From: a virus
Length of the DNA: 41,953 nt
Strand: one strand, 5' to 3'
IMG/VR virus record: IMGVR_UViG_3300035698_008725
Span: 1 to 41,953 of that record
Shown: positions 16,530 through 25,824 of the stretch, one piece after another
Numbering within the stretch: position 1 is the stretch's first letter
How the letters are laid out: each line of letters opens with the position of its first letter
Position numbers and translations under genes: made by a program
The notes under the pieces: generated by a model
Database searches by the model: none
Told to the model about the DNA's origin: nothing
The model's input: the letters and a program-made list of their open reading frames with translations, nothing else

Positions 16530-18571
16530 TAGCTTTTCTCTTCCCAAATAGAAGTCATACCGAATGGACGAACTCCGGGATCAGGTGTAATAGGTACATT
16601 CTCACCCAGACTTAAGGTAGTATCCAATTGTGCCGAAGTAACCTTATCACTTGCCGATCCACTAATGGACGCCTCTGAGGACATTTTATTCGGAATACCA
16701 TAATCTAAAATTTCTGGTAAGATTTCCCAGGGTTTTCTACCATACTTCAACTGCAACGTAGTAGTAAATGATTGACCATACGTAAATTTATGTGAAATCC
16801 CCGTAATATAGTATATCATATTTCTATGGGGAATATATACGGGCATATGTACCCGCAATTCGGGCCGCCCTAATATAGTCATTGATCCTACAAATCTTCC
16901 CGAGTTTACCCTTAACATCCACGACTTCGCAAAGTAAAAACAATCTCGAGTATTCGTAATATATGGATGACTTATACTCAGCATACGTCTACCATATTTA
17001 CGTAATAAACTACTGTCTTCATAGAAACCAGTCATCTTCATAATCTGTGCAACAACCTCGGAATAATTAGGTTGCCCTGCTACATAAAGTGAAGTTACTA
17101 CATCCTTATCACTTTCTGTAAATTGATGAGTTATAATATCCTCTTCACGAATAACGTACGTCGCAGGATCCGCATTAGTTAAAATATGATAATTATGATA
17201 TCTCGGTTGATGATACCAAAGATCACCAAATTGATCCGCATAGAATTCATAGTTAGATAACTGTGCAACTTCATTCGCGATCTCTAAATGACTCCGATAT
17301 TCATTTTGCCAATTTTGAAAAGACGCGCCAAAAATCTTTTTATAGACAGATAAGTCTCGAAGACCTTTAGGGGCAACTTCAAATGGAAGAATTTGTATAT
17401 GTGCTCTACCGGGTGAAAAGAATAATTGATCTAACTTATCATTCGCTACATCTTCTGACCATTCCTTTGCCTGAAACTGTAAACCGTTAATTACTGCTTG
17501 TTTGGAAACGGTTTTCCCTGTGGTACTACTGTCCGCAGAATATTTCGCATTATATACAAAATGACCTGCACCATGAATAGCTTGTTCTTCAGTATCTTCT
17601 CCGCCCAATATGAGGGTCTTAATAATTTCCCAGCCCTGTTGACCTGAAAAACGATTTTGCCATATTTTAAACTGTCCGCCAGCAGGAAGAGCATTTTCAA
17701 AAAGGGACGGATTCATGTTTGCTTGCGTAATATGCATCAACTTAGAAACGTCAGTACCTTGAATACGTAACATATTAGCCTTACCATCGTACTCATCACT
17801 AACACTATCTACAAAGCCCGTAAATGCAACGATCATATCTCCATCATCGTTAACAGATTTGAATCTACGCGTTAACAGACATACCATCAATTGCATAGGT
17901 ACAAAAACACATCTACCATTCTCTAATTGGCCGCCGTGTTCTTCATAAAATGCGGATTGAAGCGTAGCACTCTCTAATAATTTCTCTACTTCAATGGATG
18001 TAAGAGTAACGTCATCATTAATCCGCTCATTATCGGAAGTTTCGCCAGTTTTAACCTCAGTATGGGCACCATCAGTCTTAGGATCATTCGAAATAATCTT
18101 GTATTTATAGTCATCCCCATCTTGATACAAAATACTTGTCTGAGAACTGTCCCCCTCAGGCGGATAAGGATAAATCCGTTGAAATACTTTGTTATTAAGA
18201 AAATCTTGCACACTTTCCCAAGTCGTTACAGAACCCTCCTCTGCAATAACAACCCGTTCAGCATCGACTGCGCTAGTAAATACGCCAGCAGATCCATCTT
18301 TCAAATTATTGATCTCAGCTTCAATATTATCGGCAACAAAATATTTGTTATTTTGATTATTTATCCGAACATTAAACTTCCCAAGATGTCCAGTACTACC
18401 GAGAGCAAGTTGTATATCGGTAATATCACTGATATCTGGTATCGTTGTAAATGCACTGGATAAACTACGGATAGGATCACCATTCTCATCTATGGACACA
18501 AATACAAGTAGTGCTTCCGGATAGAAATTGTCTACTACGTAGTCGTCAATATGTTGTGTTGCTTTACTCAC
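16529..18571 (-). CDS. Baseplate hub protein (gp27 / gpD-like)
   Basis: This 680-residue protein lies between the tape-measure side and the spike, the usual position of the hub protein that holds the spike. It has the long mixed beta layout of hub proteins: an N-terminal segment with IQLALGSTGHLGKFNVRINN (about 53-72), a central AFTGFVDSVSDEYDGKANML motif (about 248-267), and a late block VHMPVYIPHRNMIYYITGIS then LQLKYGRKPWE typical of tail-hub C-termini. The GTG start overlaps the previous gene by 8 bases and has a weak ribosome site, consistent with coupling. The assignment rests on context and these patterns. Confidence 0.6.
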   Translation of the reverse strand: MSKATQHIDDYVVDNFYPEALLVFVSIDENGDPIRSLSSAFTTIPDISDITDIQLALGSTGHLGKFNVRINNQNNKYFVADNIEAEINNLKDGSAGVFTSAVDAERVVIAEEGSVTTWESVQDFLNNKVFQRIYPYPPEGDSSQTSILYQDGDDYKYKIISNDPKTDGAHTEVKTGETSDNERINDDVTLTSIEVEKLLESATLQSAFYEEHGGQLENGRCVFVPMQLMVCLLTRRFKSVNDDGDMIVAFTGFVDSVSDEYDGKANMLRIQGTDVSKLMHITQANMNPSLFENALPAGGQFKIWQNRFSGQQGWEIIKTLILGGEDTEEQAIHGAGHFVYNAKYSADSSTTGKTVSKQAVINGLQFQAKEWSEDVANDKLDQLFFSPGRAHIQILPFEVAPKGLRDLSVYKKIFGASFQNWQNEYRSHLEIANEVAQLSNYEFYADQFGDLWYHQPRYHNYHILTNADPATYVIREEDIITHQFTESDKDVVTSLYVAGQPNYSEVVAQIMKMTGFYEDSSLLRKYGRRMLSISHPYITNTRDCFYFAKSWMLRVNSGRFVGSMTILGRPELRVHMPVYIPHRNMIYYITGISHKFTYGQSFTTTLQLKYGRKPWEILPEILDYGIPNKMSSEASISGSASDKVTSAQLDTTLSLGENVPITPDPGVRPFGMTSIWEEKS

Positions 18572-19559
18572 CTAAATTACTTTCTGCGGATGCATTCCGC
18601 AGTTCCAAAATCTTCTTAAGGGTTTCATCATTACGAATAATTTGATTCGAAGCGCGCGTAGTAGCCGAGGTCAATGAACCTGCATCGTAGTGGATCAAAA
18701 ATTTTAGTTGATAGAAAAGTTGAAATGGATGTGTACCCTTTTCTTCAAAATTGAACTCTGCAAAGTGTCCTACATATGTTCTATCACGAAATTCAAGAGC
18801 AATTAATTGCCCTACGCTAGTACTTTGAGATTGATCATTTTGATCATCATCATACCACTGTTCTAATATGCGAAATGCTCGCAATGCCGGAGAATTCAAC
18901 ATTGTAGGCGCTTCTTCTACTACTTGCGGAAGAAAAGGTATACCAAAAATCTTACCCACTTGAATCTTTGGATCTGGTGTAATATTTCCAGTAGTACCTT
19001 CTAAATTAATTTCACCGATATCGGGACCCCAGTGCTGGAAGGCCCATCCTGCGCGAGTACGTAATTTCTGAAAGAATTTCTTCTTACGTATTCGAATAGT
19101 CGTAGGATTAACATGAAATGTAATTGATTTTAAAGAGGCTTTCTTTACAATAGATACATCAATATATGGCTTTCTACCTACATCAGTAGTTGACGGATAA
19201 TCGTCATACGGAATACCAAAAATACCTGTACTTGAAGTTTCCAAAATGTAGATCTTGGACGAAAGCGAATCCAAATCATGGATAACTCTATTATATGGAA
19301 CAAACTGACCATCAACTACAAATTCTATCTGAGATAATCCTTGATATGTTCCAACATCAAAAAATTTTTGTGGTGAGGGTCCCCGCCATGCAGCAGTACC
19401 ATCAGGAAGATTGACCGTCCCTTGATATCTATCCAGATATTGAGAATACTCATCATACGTATTCTTATAACCTCTAACACTGATCGCCGGAGTATCAGTA
19501 CTATATGAAGGCGGGGCCGGAAGCCGATAGAATTTGAGTTTTTCTTTTTTACTTACCAT
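18564..19559 (-). CDS. Distal tail / baseplate hub-connecting protein
   Basis: The 331-residue product follows the tape measure by 2 bases. Its core VNPTTIRIRKKKFFQKLRTR (about 152-171), followed by GWAFQHWGPDIGEINLEGTT, is the pattern seen in tail proteins with a P-x-x-I and 'W-G-x-x-x-x-x-I-x-L-x-G-x-T-G' signature that link tail tube to baseplate hub. A second conserved-looking block is FRDRTYVGHFAEFNFEEKGT (about 257-276). The C-terminus is charged and helical. No catalytic motif is present. An assignment to LysM-type tail proteins is possible, but no LysM domain is visible. Confidence 0.55.
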   Translation of the reverse strand: MVSKKEKLKFYRLPAPPSYSTDTPAISVRGYKNTYDEYSQYLDRYQGTVNLPDGTAAWRGPSPQKFFDVGTYQGLSQIEFVVDGQFVPYNRVIHDLDSLSSKIYILETSSTGIFGIPYDDYPSTTDVGRKPYIDVSIVKKASLKSITFHVNPTTIRIRKKKFFQKLRTRAGWAFQHWGPDIGEINLEGTTGNITPDPKIQVGKIFGIPFLPQVVEEAPTMLNSPALRAFRILEQWYDDDQNDQSQSTSVGQLIALEFRDRTYVGHFAEFNFEEKGTHPFQLFYQLKFLIHYDAGSLTSATTRASNQIIRNDETLKKILELRNASAESNLGE

Positions 19560-19561
19560 AA

Positions 19562-21475
19562 TTATTGCTGTTCCATCATACCTGTCCCTAAAGTACCTGC
19601 AGCTGTTTCGGGTGACGGACCATCGGGCTCATACCGGATGTCAATTTGTAACTTACCTTTTGCTTCTTCTAAATCAATAGATTTATCCACATACATCGGA
19701 CGTTCTAAATTAGGATTTTCGGTAAAATACTTATATAATGCATCAGTACTTATACCGCCGTGCTTTTCTTTAAATAAATTCTCGCTAGCTATCGACTCTT
19801 GAGAATATTTACCCGAGCCATGCGCACGGCTCATAATATCTACCATTGCATCTGTCCGGGCAAGAGGCGCCATTCCCATAGACGCGACATCTTGTATAAA
19901 TTCGAATGTCTTTTTGCCTCCTCCGAGAGTTTCGGAAATGAACCCAAGTGCAGTAGTCCAAAATGCTGCAAAATCACTATACCACTGTTGATTAAGATCA
20001 GCCTGCTCGTTAGCAAATTTTGCAATATCTTTCTGATCACTTGCAGCTTCCCCCATTATCTCTGCCGCGGCGAACATTCGCTCATCTGCAGTCATTAAAA
20101 TATTTTGCAAATCTTCAAAAGACATCTCACCGGACGCCAGCGCGGGCCCCGCTTTCTTAAATTCCCGCCAAGAAGGTATTCCAATAGCTTGAGCAGTCTG
20201 CTCAGCCGCCCCAAATCCTGACGCCTTTTCGACGTTTAAGAGTTTTTTGTAAGAACCTTCCATCGCTTTAACATACAAACCTTCCGAAACTTGATCTCTA
20301 TCAGACAAAACATTTGAAGCTTCATAAGCACTAATATCCGCGAATTTTTTTCCTGCTCCATACTTAGCGCCGGTTATCTCATCTAACTTCTCTATAGTCG
20401 TCGGATCCATTTCAGCACTCATTTCCTGGGCAAACGCAGCAGTCAATACTCTTCCTTGAAAACCTCCTGCAGTGAGTTGCTGACCCATCGCAAGATTAAC
20501 CATTTTCGACTGCAACTCCATAGTCATAAAACCCTTATTTACTGCATTTTCAAATACACTAAATGCATCTGCAGTAGATATTGCAGTGACTCCAACAGTG
20601 GCAAATGTTTTCGCTAACTCGAAAATCATATTACCATATCGTTCCATCGGCAAACCGCTCTGTTTTATAGTCGCTAATAAACTTTCAACTTGATCATTTA
20701 TCCCTCCCGCAGACCGAATATTGAAGGTTTCAGCAAGCTCCTTAATTTTATCAGCAATATCAACCGGAAAAGCTACATCATATTTTACCAACTGCTTAAA
20801 GGTTGAACCCGTTGCGCCGCCCATTTCTTTCATTAAGTCGCCGCCGCCTTGGCCGCGCGCTGCGCGAATAGCCTCATTTAACTTGGGTGCCGCTTCCGCA
20901 CCGGCAGCACCTGCGGTTTTCCAACCAGCAGCCAATGAATTGAAAGATTCTCTAATTGATACATTACTTGCCCCAAAAGAACGTTGCAAATTAGCTTGTT
21001 TAACCTGGGCCTGATCAACTACCTCAGCAAGTTTAACTACTACGGCAATTGCCAACTGTACAGCAGATACCCAACCGGCAAACGTTGTAGCGGAAACCTT
21101 CATAGATTTGCCAAACACATTCATAGAACCATCTAACTGATTCACAGAAGTAGACGCATCTACAGCAGCGGCACTAAATTGAGTAATTCCCCCGCCTACA
21201 CCACTAGCACCTAATTTGGTCGTTAATGCTTCAGCAGCTTTAGTAAGACCGGTCTTCGAACGTACAAGACGCTTTATAGTCCCTTCTAACTTCTTCGCAT
21301 CTTTTTCGAGGATCTTATATTGATCACTTTCAGCTTTGAGCCCTTTCTGTAATTGTTTAAGACTCTTTAAATATTGCTGAAGTTTCTTAACATCATGAGC
21401 AGAGGTGGCCGCACCTTTCATGATATCCTCACGACCTCCGGCCGGATTACTTCCAAGAGAATTAGGTTCTTGCAA
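19562..21475 (-). CDS. Tail tape measure protein
   Basis: The 637-residue product has an N-terminal coiled-coil region (KKLQQYLKSLKQLQKGLKAE, about 30-49), an Ala/Gly/Val-rich hydrophobic segment (GWVSAVQLAIAVVVKLAEVV, about 133-152) and long helical stretches. These are the usual features of the protein that sets tail length and lines the tail. It lies downstream of the two chaperone-like frames and upstream of distal tail and hub genes. It is short for a tape measure, predicting a tail of about 95 nm by the rule of roughly 1.5 angstroms per residue. I kept the TTG start at 21475 because GAGGAGG lies 7 bases upstream; an ATG at 21421 with GAGG is an alternative. Confidence 0.8.
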   Translation of the reverse strand: MQEPNSLGSNPAGGREDIMKGAATSAHDVKKLQQYLKSLKQLQKGLKAESDQYKILEKDAKKLEGTIKRLVRSKTGLTKAAEALTTKLGASGVGGGITQFSAAAVDASTSVNQLDGSMNVFGKSMKVSATTFAGWVSAVQLAIAVVVKLAEVVDQAQVKQANLQRSFGASNVSIRESFNSLAAGWKTAGAAGAEAAPKLNEAIRAARGQGGGDLMKEMGGATGSTFKQLVKYDVAFPVDIADKIKELAETFNIRSAGGINDQVESLLATIKQSGLPMERYGNMIFELAKTFATVGVTAISTADAFSVFENAVNKGFMTMELQSKMVNLAMGQQLTAGGFQGRVLTAAFAQEMSAEMDPTTIEKLDEITGAKYGAGKKFADISAYEASNVLSDRDQVSEGLYVKAMEGSYKKLLNVEKASGFGAAEQTAQAIGIPSWREFKKAGPALASGEMSFEDLQNILMTADERMFAAAEIMGEAASDQKDIAKFANEQADLNQQWYSDFAAFWTTALGFISETLGGGKKTFEFIQDVASMGMAPLARTDAMVDIMSRAHGSGKYSQESIASENLFKEKHGGISTDALYKYFTENPNLERPMYVDKSIDLEEAKGKLQIDIRYEPDGPSPETAAGTLGTGMMEQQ

Positions 21476-21477
21476 CG

Positions 21478-22137
21478 CTATTCCTCCTCCTCAATCACTA
21501 CAATATCTCCTTCACAAGAAGAGGACTGTTTTGCGGCAACTTCTTTAGCTTTCGCACGTAAAGATGCATCATACCCCTCGTCATCAAAGAAAGCATTCTC
21601 TCGAGTATTCTCTTCATTCTCTTTAATCTTCGAGTACAATTCCTTATCTAACCACGGTTTAGCCGCCTCAAATACATCTGTGATCAATTTCATTTTACTT
21701 GACTGTGCGTCCGAGGCGCAAAAAGTAATCCAATAACGTTGGATTAAATTCAATTTCTTATCAATGGAAAGTACATGGGCGGGGGTACTATGAGTATATG
21801 CAATCCATAAACTTCGCGATTCATTGCTCGTAGAAAATTCCTTAACATCATCTAACAATATCCGCAAAGTATCTTGTTGAAACATCGCATACGCATTTCG
21901 TATATCATAGAAATACACCCCGGGAAGCGAAGTAAACGAAACTTCTTGTCCTGAAGGTGTACGACATCGTACAAAGGTTGAGAGAAACTCCACGTAATCT
22001 GAAATAGTATCCCGCGAATCAATAGGTTCATCAGTAAAAATGAACTTCAAAGAAATATTCTTTACATGAACTAACTTAGATGGAAATTTCCCATTAATTA
22101 AAGTATCACGTAGTTGTTGACGTATCGGGAGAGTCAT
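21478..22137 (-). CDS. Second tail-assembly-chaperone-like frame
   Basis: From the ATG at 22137 this frame gives 219 residues starting MTLPIRQQLRDTLINGKFPS. The product is globular up to about 175 and then becomes acidic and charged (SKIKENEENTRENAFFDDEG) with a four-glutamate end. It overlaps the preceding chaperone-like gene by 32 bases in the +1 frame and ends 2 bases before the tape measure. In many phages the gene pair between tail tube and tape measure is joined by programmed frameshifting, so this frame may be translated as an extension of the upstream protein, from a site near 22127, rather than from its own start. The ribosome site for the ATG is weak. The frame is also open back to 22206. 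Confidence 0.6.
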   Translation of the reverse strand: MTLPIRQQLRDTLINGKFPSKLVHVKNISLKFIFTDEPIDSRDTISDYVEFLSTFVRCRTPSGQEVSFTSLPGVYFYDIRNAYAMFQQDTLRILLDDVKEFSTSNESRSLWIAYTHSTPAHVLSIDKKLNLIQRYWITFCASDAQSSKMKLITDVFEAAKPWLDKELYSKIKENEENTRENAFFDDEGYDASLRAKAKEVAAKQSSSCEGDIVVIEEEE

Positions 22138-22648
22138 CAAGTATCTGCTCTTCTTCTTCACCAGCAGCGGCCGCATCAGAAGAATTTTCGTTGAATTTTG
22201 TCGCATCTAATTCATCGGGAATAACACTCTTCCCCAATAATTTGGCTACATACGTATTGGACAATTGATCATACATGTACGTTAATCTACTAACTATGAC
22301 TTCACTTAATTGTTCAATAAACAATACTTTGTACTCATACGAAGTAATCAACGTGTTCCCAGCAAGATTATGCCGTTTATTATACTCTTCCACATCTTCT
22401 GCAGTAGCTACCTCAAAACCATTAATAGCTTTGATAGATTTTGCTAAAAGATGAATTTTTGTCAAATACGCAAGCTCTAAAGAAGAAACATTGCCAGTAA
22501 CCTTTGAGATATCTACCATATCTCGCATATTTAACAGCTGCATAGTTACTTGCCACTCACGGACCTCGCTACCTTCCCAGGTTTCGAATGGCGTAACAGT
22601 TTCAACAAGTCCTCGGGTACGTACACCCAGATCTTCTAACATATTCAT
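22106..22648 (-). CDS. Tail assembly chaperone, first frame (gpG-like)
   Basis: The 180-residue product sits between tail tube and tape measure, the standard location of the tail assembly chaperone that coats the tape measure protein. It begins with a mixed segment (ETWEGSEVREWQVTMQLLNM, about 22-41) and has a long helical middle. It ends in a disordered acidic tail (AAAAGEEEEQILDDSPDTST), which resembles gpG-type C-termini. GGAG lies 8 bases upstream of the ATG at 22648. The stop TGA at 22106-22108 lies inside the next frame. The function is inferred from position, size and the overlap. Confidence 0.65.
   Translation of the reverse strand: MNMLEDLGVRTRGLVETVTPFETWEGSEVREWQVTMQLLNMRDMVDISKVTGNVSSLELAYLTKIHLLAKSIKAINGFEVATAEDVEEYNKRHNLAGNTLITSYEYKVLFIEQLSEVIVSRLTYMYDQLSNTYVAKLLGKSVIPDELDATKFNENSSDAAAAGEEEEQILDDSPDTSTTT
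22124..22132 (-). promoter_or_regulatory. Candidate +1 frameshift site (TCT CCC GAT)
   Basis: In the overlap of the two chaperone-like frames the first frame reads TCT CCC GAT. A proline tRNA moving forward one base from CCC to CCG would enter the second frame at P-I-R-Q-Q. The needed shift is +1 (or -2), not the -1 of lambda G-GT. No stem-loop or stop codon directly follows, so the site is hypothetical. Confidence 0.3.
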
Positions 22649-22672
22649 GTACCGTCTCCACTCTTAATTACT

Positions 22673-22726
22673 TCACTTTTTACGCAAACGCGCGGTCTGT
22701 TCCCTAACACGTCTACGGCTAAACAT
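22673..22726 (-). CDS. Possible 17-residue basic peptide
   Basis: In the 125-base gap between tail tube and chaperone genes, ATG at 22726 opens MFSRRRVREQTARLRKK before TGA. Nine of the 17 residues are Lys or Arg. A purine-rich AAAGGG lies 17 bases upstream, too far for a normal ribosome site. It may be chance, a leader peptide, or a small DNA- or RNA-binding peptide. Confidence 0.2.
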   Translation of the reverse strand: MFSRRRVREQTARLRKK

Positions 22727-22773
22727 AGTACATCGTCGCGCAACCCTTTCTCTTCTTTGTATATTACAAATAG

Positions 22774-23253
22774 TTATATGACCCTTGTGCTTTGAACAGT
22801 CATATCTTCAACAATCAATAGACCTTCAGAGGAAATAGTCTTTCCCCATTCAACGACCCAACAATCTTCATACGTTTGCGTACGCAAACGTGTACCAGCA
22901 GTATCCGCGGTCGCGGGGCCAGTCACCTGATTATTAGGCACGTTCGTAGGTTTCCAAACAGTTTCGATCACATTAATCGCACGGACTTGTTTCTGAATAT
23001 CCTGAGAAACAATCCCAAAGAAATCGAGTAAGGTATCCTCATACAAGCGTACTTTATTCATAGTAACTTGATACGTAGGAACACCTGGAACGATTTCGGT
23101 AATCTCGCCACCATTAGTAGCGATCTCACGTACGTGTTCGTGTGTTCGGGTTTGACGCGGGGTGAAGTTTCTAAGCGTACCTACAGGAATATTACCAATC
23201 TGTATCTCGTACGAATAAAATACCTCTGCCCGTGTTTGTGGAAGTCTAGCCAT
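22774..23253 (-). CDS. Tail tube protein
   Basis: The 159-residue product directly follows the sheath gene and has the size and layout of myovirus tail tube proteins. It has an N-terminal strand region (SYEIQIGNIPVGTLRNFTP, about 14-32), a TYQVTMNKVRLYEDTLLDFF block (about 60-79), and a late WVVEWGKTISSEGLLIVEDM block (about 132-151). These proteins stack into the inner tube through which DNA passes. GGAG-type bases precede the ATG in the 21-base gap after the sheath gene. No anomaly is seen. Confidence 0.8.
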   Translation of the reverse strand: MARLPQTRAEVFYSYEIQIGNIPVGTLRNFTPRQTRTHEHVREIATNGGEITEIVPGVPTYQVTMNKVRLYEDTLLDFFGIVSQDIQKQVRAINVIETVWKPTNVPNNQVTGPATADTAGTRLRTQTYEDCWVVEWGKTISSEGLLIVEDMTVQSTRVI

Positions 23254-23274
23254 TAGTTTATCTCCTTATCCCAT

Positions 23275-24675
23275 TTACACGTAAATGTAAAATTCCACAT
23301 TAATGTAATTTAATGGATACAAGAACTTAACTGAACCGGTCACGTTAATTCGTGTAGGTTCAGCAGAATCTTGTGCCGCAGTTATCGCAACTTCACCAGT
23401 GGTAGGATCATTCTTTGTTCCGTATGAAGAAAGTAAACCATCCCTCACAAGCGAATTCCAAATTGCCGCAACAGTAGCAGCCACACCAGCAGGAGTACTT
23501 TCATTAATGACAATACCCTTACCTATGTATGCTTCATTTAACTTGTTACGAGTAATTCTACGTACTAAATCATCCGCAGCGACCACGGAAATTTCCCGGT
23601 TATCCGCAGTTGAAGTATCAGTAGTGATTGCGTGCCGTACCTTATTAACTCCAGACTTTGCATAAATCACGCAAACTCCTTCGTTAGCCATACGATTCAT
23701 ATCATATGGTTCGTACTGTTCATCAGGAATGGTAAAACCAACAATTATCTTACCAGTTATAGGAGTAACAATCTTATCCTGCCCGGTAATGAGACCTGAC
23801 AATGCTGAAGCAACATATTCTCCGCCGAGAGTAAGAGTAGATCCCGCAGAAACACGAGTAACGCTAACGTCAGGAGCTACGAGAATAGCTCGCTTGTTAT
23901 CAAAAGCATCTGCCTTATCTACAAATTGTTGTACTGTTATAGTACCAGTATCTGCACCAAGAATACATTCACGTTCATGGCCAATATCAGGATTGGATTC
24001 ATTCTCGCAATGAGACAAAACCAACGTCTGAATTGCTGAACCACTTGTAATCGGAACCACATAAGCAATATTGGATTTCTTCCGCAGCTTAGTTAATGCA
24101 GTAGTCCAATTCGCGCTAGTTGCTTCATTACCTTGAACCTGACAACACATAACAGCAGGTGCGCCATTCTCAAGAGCCATCGAAGCGGCTACGGTGATTT
24201 TACCTGTAGTAATTGATTCTACGCCATAGAAAGCTTTAATGTCGTTCGAATCTACGAATACCGTCGGAGCATACTGTGTAGCAGGTACTACTGGATACGT
24301 ATACGAAACATAATACGTTTCACCTACGCGTGGGCCTGTGGTACCCGCACCGGCAGCACCGCCCCAATAAATTGCGCCGCCTGATCCTGATGCAGTATAG
24401 TAATTACTCTCCCATGAATCATATCCCACCCCGGCACCTGGATAGGGAGAGGCTATAAGACTTGAGATAGTTGAAACACTACCACTAGTAGGTAGTAAAT
24501 CAAAAGTACCTGGATACGAACCGCTATAAGCAGCGCGCGTAACTGGATAATCGGTAATAACTCTACTAGTAGGCCCAGTCCCCATAATGCAGGGAATGCG
24601 CGCATCTTCATCAATATTGATTATGCGACTATTTGCAATACTAGTAACACGTACACTAGGTGGTGTATAAGCCAT
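23275..24675 (-). CDS. Contractile tail sheath protein
   Basis: The 466-residue product matches the phage tail sheath family (T4 gp18-like). It starts MAYTPPSVRVTS and has a central LSGLITGQDKIVTPITGKII block and a NEGVCVIYAKSGVNKVRHAI block (about 330-349). Its C-terminal domain contains VRRITRNKLNEAYIGKGIVI and ends in LYPLNYINVEFYIYV, the strand that interlocks neighbouring subunits. Residues about 55-130 are an extra Gly/Ser/Tyr-rich insertion, probably exposed on the surface. I chose the ATG at 24675, 7 bases after a strong GGAGG; an upstream TTG at 24690 would include the ribosome site in the coding region. This gene identifies the phage as a myovirus. Confidence 0.9.
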   Translation of the reverse strand: MAYTPPSVRVTSIANSRIINIDEDARIPCIMGTGPTSRVITDYPVTRAAYSGSYPGTFDLLPTSGSVSTISSLIASPYPGAGVGYDSWESNYYTASGSGGAIYWGGAAGAGTTGPRVGETYYVSYTYPVVPATQYAPTVFVDSNDIKAFYGVESITTGKITVAASMALENGAPAVMCCQVQGNEATSANWTTALTKLRKKSNIAYVVPITSGSAIQTLVLSHCENESNPDIGHERECILGADTGTITVQQFVDKADAFDNKRAILVAPDVSVTRVSAGSTLTLGGEYVASALSGLITGQDKIVTPITGKIIVGFTIPDEQYEPYDMNRMANEGVCVIYAKSGVNKVRHAITTDTSTADNREISVVAADDLVRRITRNKLNEAYIGKGIVINESTPAGVAATVAAIWNSLVRDGLLSSYGTKNDPTTGEVAITAAQDSAEPTRINVTGSVKFLYPLNYINVEFYIYV

Positions 24676-24735
24676 TGTTATACCCTCCAATAAAATATTT
24701 TGACCACATTTAAATTCTACCTTTTATTAACATAC

Positions 24736-25824
24736 TTACGACCCATAACTCGTTATACCATCAGTATTTATTTCCTCAAGTACTGGTAAGACAAAGTCTT
24801 CTACCCAGCTACTATACACAGATACACTTACGTCAATCGAAAATAATCGATCAGCGCCACGAACCCGTACAGACTCCGAACCTTTGTCTACGTCTTTAAT
24901 ATAGATCCCTTCGTCAGTTAGGTCACTTACGAAGTCGTAGTTCATTCCAGTCTCATTCGCACTTGTACCCATCTTCGCTTTACGCTGGGGATTTGAATGT
25001 TTAGCCAAGTGAAAATACACAAAGAGTAGGTCCGCAATTTTTTGAGTGGTTGCCAAATCTTTGGATTCTATAAAGACTCTAATAGTACTATCGAGTCCCC
25101 CACCAACTCTATAATACACGGGACCATTTACCCGAGCGTATGCTGTCTGATCAGTATCTGAAGTCCAACTACCAGATACGCCGGTAGAAAGTTGAATAAA
25201 CGGCGTAATGTCAGAATCTGGAGAACTGTCAAGAAGCATACTGTAAGATGCCCCAGCAGAACCACTCGTATGTGCCGATACATAATAATTAGTATCCGCA
25301 GCAAGAGTTATTGTAGGGGTCAACGAAGTAGAAGCCCATTCACTAGTAGTAAATTCTTTACCTGTAATACTACCACTAGCAAGAATATTGGAGGGGGCAC
25401 TACCTGATTGGTTCCATAGACGTACTACTATATCATTTTCATATGGCCCAATATATTTCAAAGCAAGATCAACTGAACGTAAAGGCATTGTATACGTCAC
25501 AGACTTTACGCCGAACGCTACTAATTCATCATTAGAGAGATCCACAGAAGATCTTGGTTTTGATCCAACCTGTAATATATCCCAGTAATGTCCAATTCTG
25601 CTATCAATTGCCCAATGATCGTCCGCCGTACCTTCGGCAAACAAGACTACTAAAGGATATTTTTCTGCATTCCACGGATACTGTTCAAACGCATCTGGAG
25701 AATTCTCGCCCGACAAAGACATAACTTCTACGTCGGTGTTTTCCCAACCAGTATTCAGTGCAAAAATCTTATTTACGAATTTCGTTAAATTCCTTTTTAT
25801 TGATCTAGGTTGCTGGAATTGCAT
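24736..25824 (-). CDS. Probable neck / tail-completion protein with inserted beta-sandwich
   Basis: The 362-residue protein lies directly upstream of the sheath. The N-terminus (RNLTKFVNKIFALNTGWENT) and the C-terminal part (LFSIDVSVSVYSSWVEDFVL, about 330-349) look like one tail-terminator fold. It is split by an inserted domain at about 105-235 that has an Ig-like or 'choice-of-anchor'-like pattern (VVRLWNQSGSAPSNILASG, then LAADTNYYVSAHTSGSAG). The role as tail terminator is inferred from position. The start overlaps the stop of the neck gene in a TAATG junction. The inserted domain could decorate the collar. Confidence 0.55.
   Translation of the reverse strand: MQFQQPRSIKRNLTKFVNKIFALNTGWENTDVEVMSLSGENSPDAFEQYPWNAEKYPLVVLFAEGTADDHWAIDSRIGHYWDILQVGSKPRSSVDLSNDELVAFGVKSVTYTMPLRSVDLALKYIGPYENDIVVRLWNQSGSAPSNILASGSITGKEFTTSEWASTSLTPTITLAADTNYYVSAHTSGSAGASYSMLLDSSPDSDITPFIQLSTGVSGSWTSDTDQTAYARVNGPVYYRVGGGLDSTIRVFIESKDLATTQKIADLLFVYFHLAKHSNPQRKAKMGTSANETGMNYDFVSDLTDEGIYIKDVDKGSESVRVRGADRLFSIDVSVSVYSSWVEDFVLPVLEEINTDGITSYGS

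Noticed and set aside
16530-16547. Upstream TTG start for the spike gene
   Set aside because: The ATG at 16529 forms the usual TAATG junction with the hub stop, as in several other gene pairs in this window.
24676-24690. Upstream TTG start for the tail sheath
   Set aside because: It would place the strong GGAGG ribosome site inside the coding region; the ATG at 24675 is correctly spaced from it.
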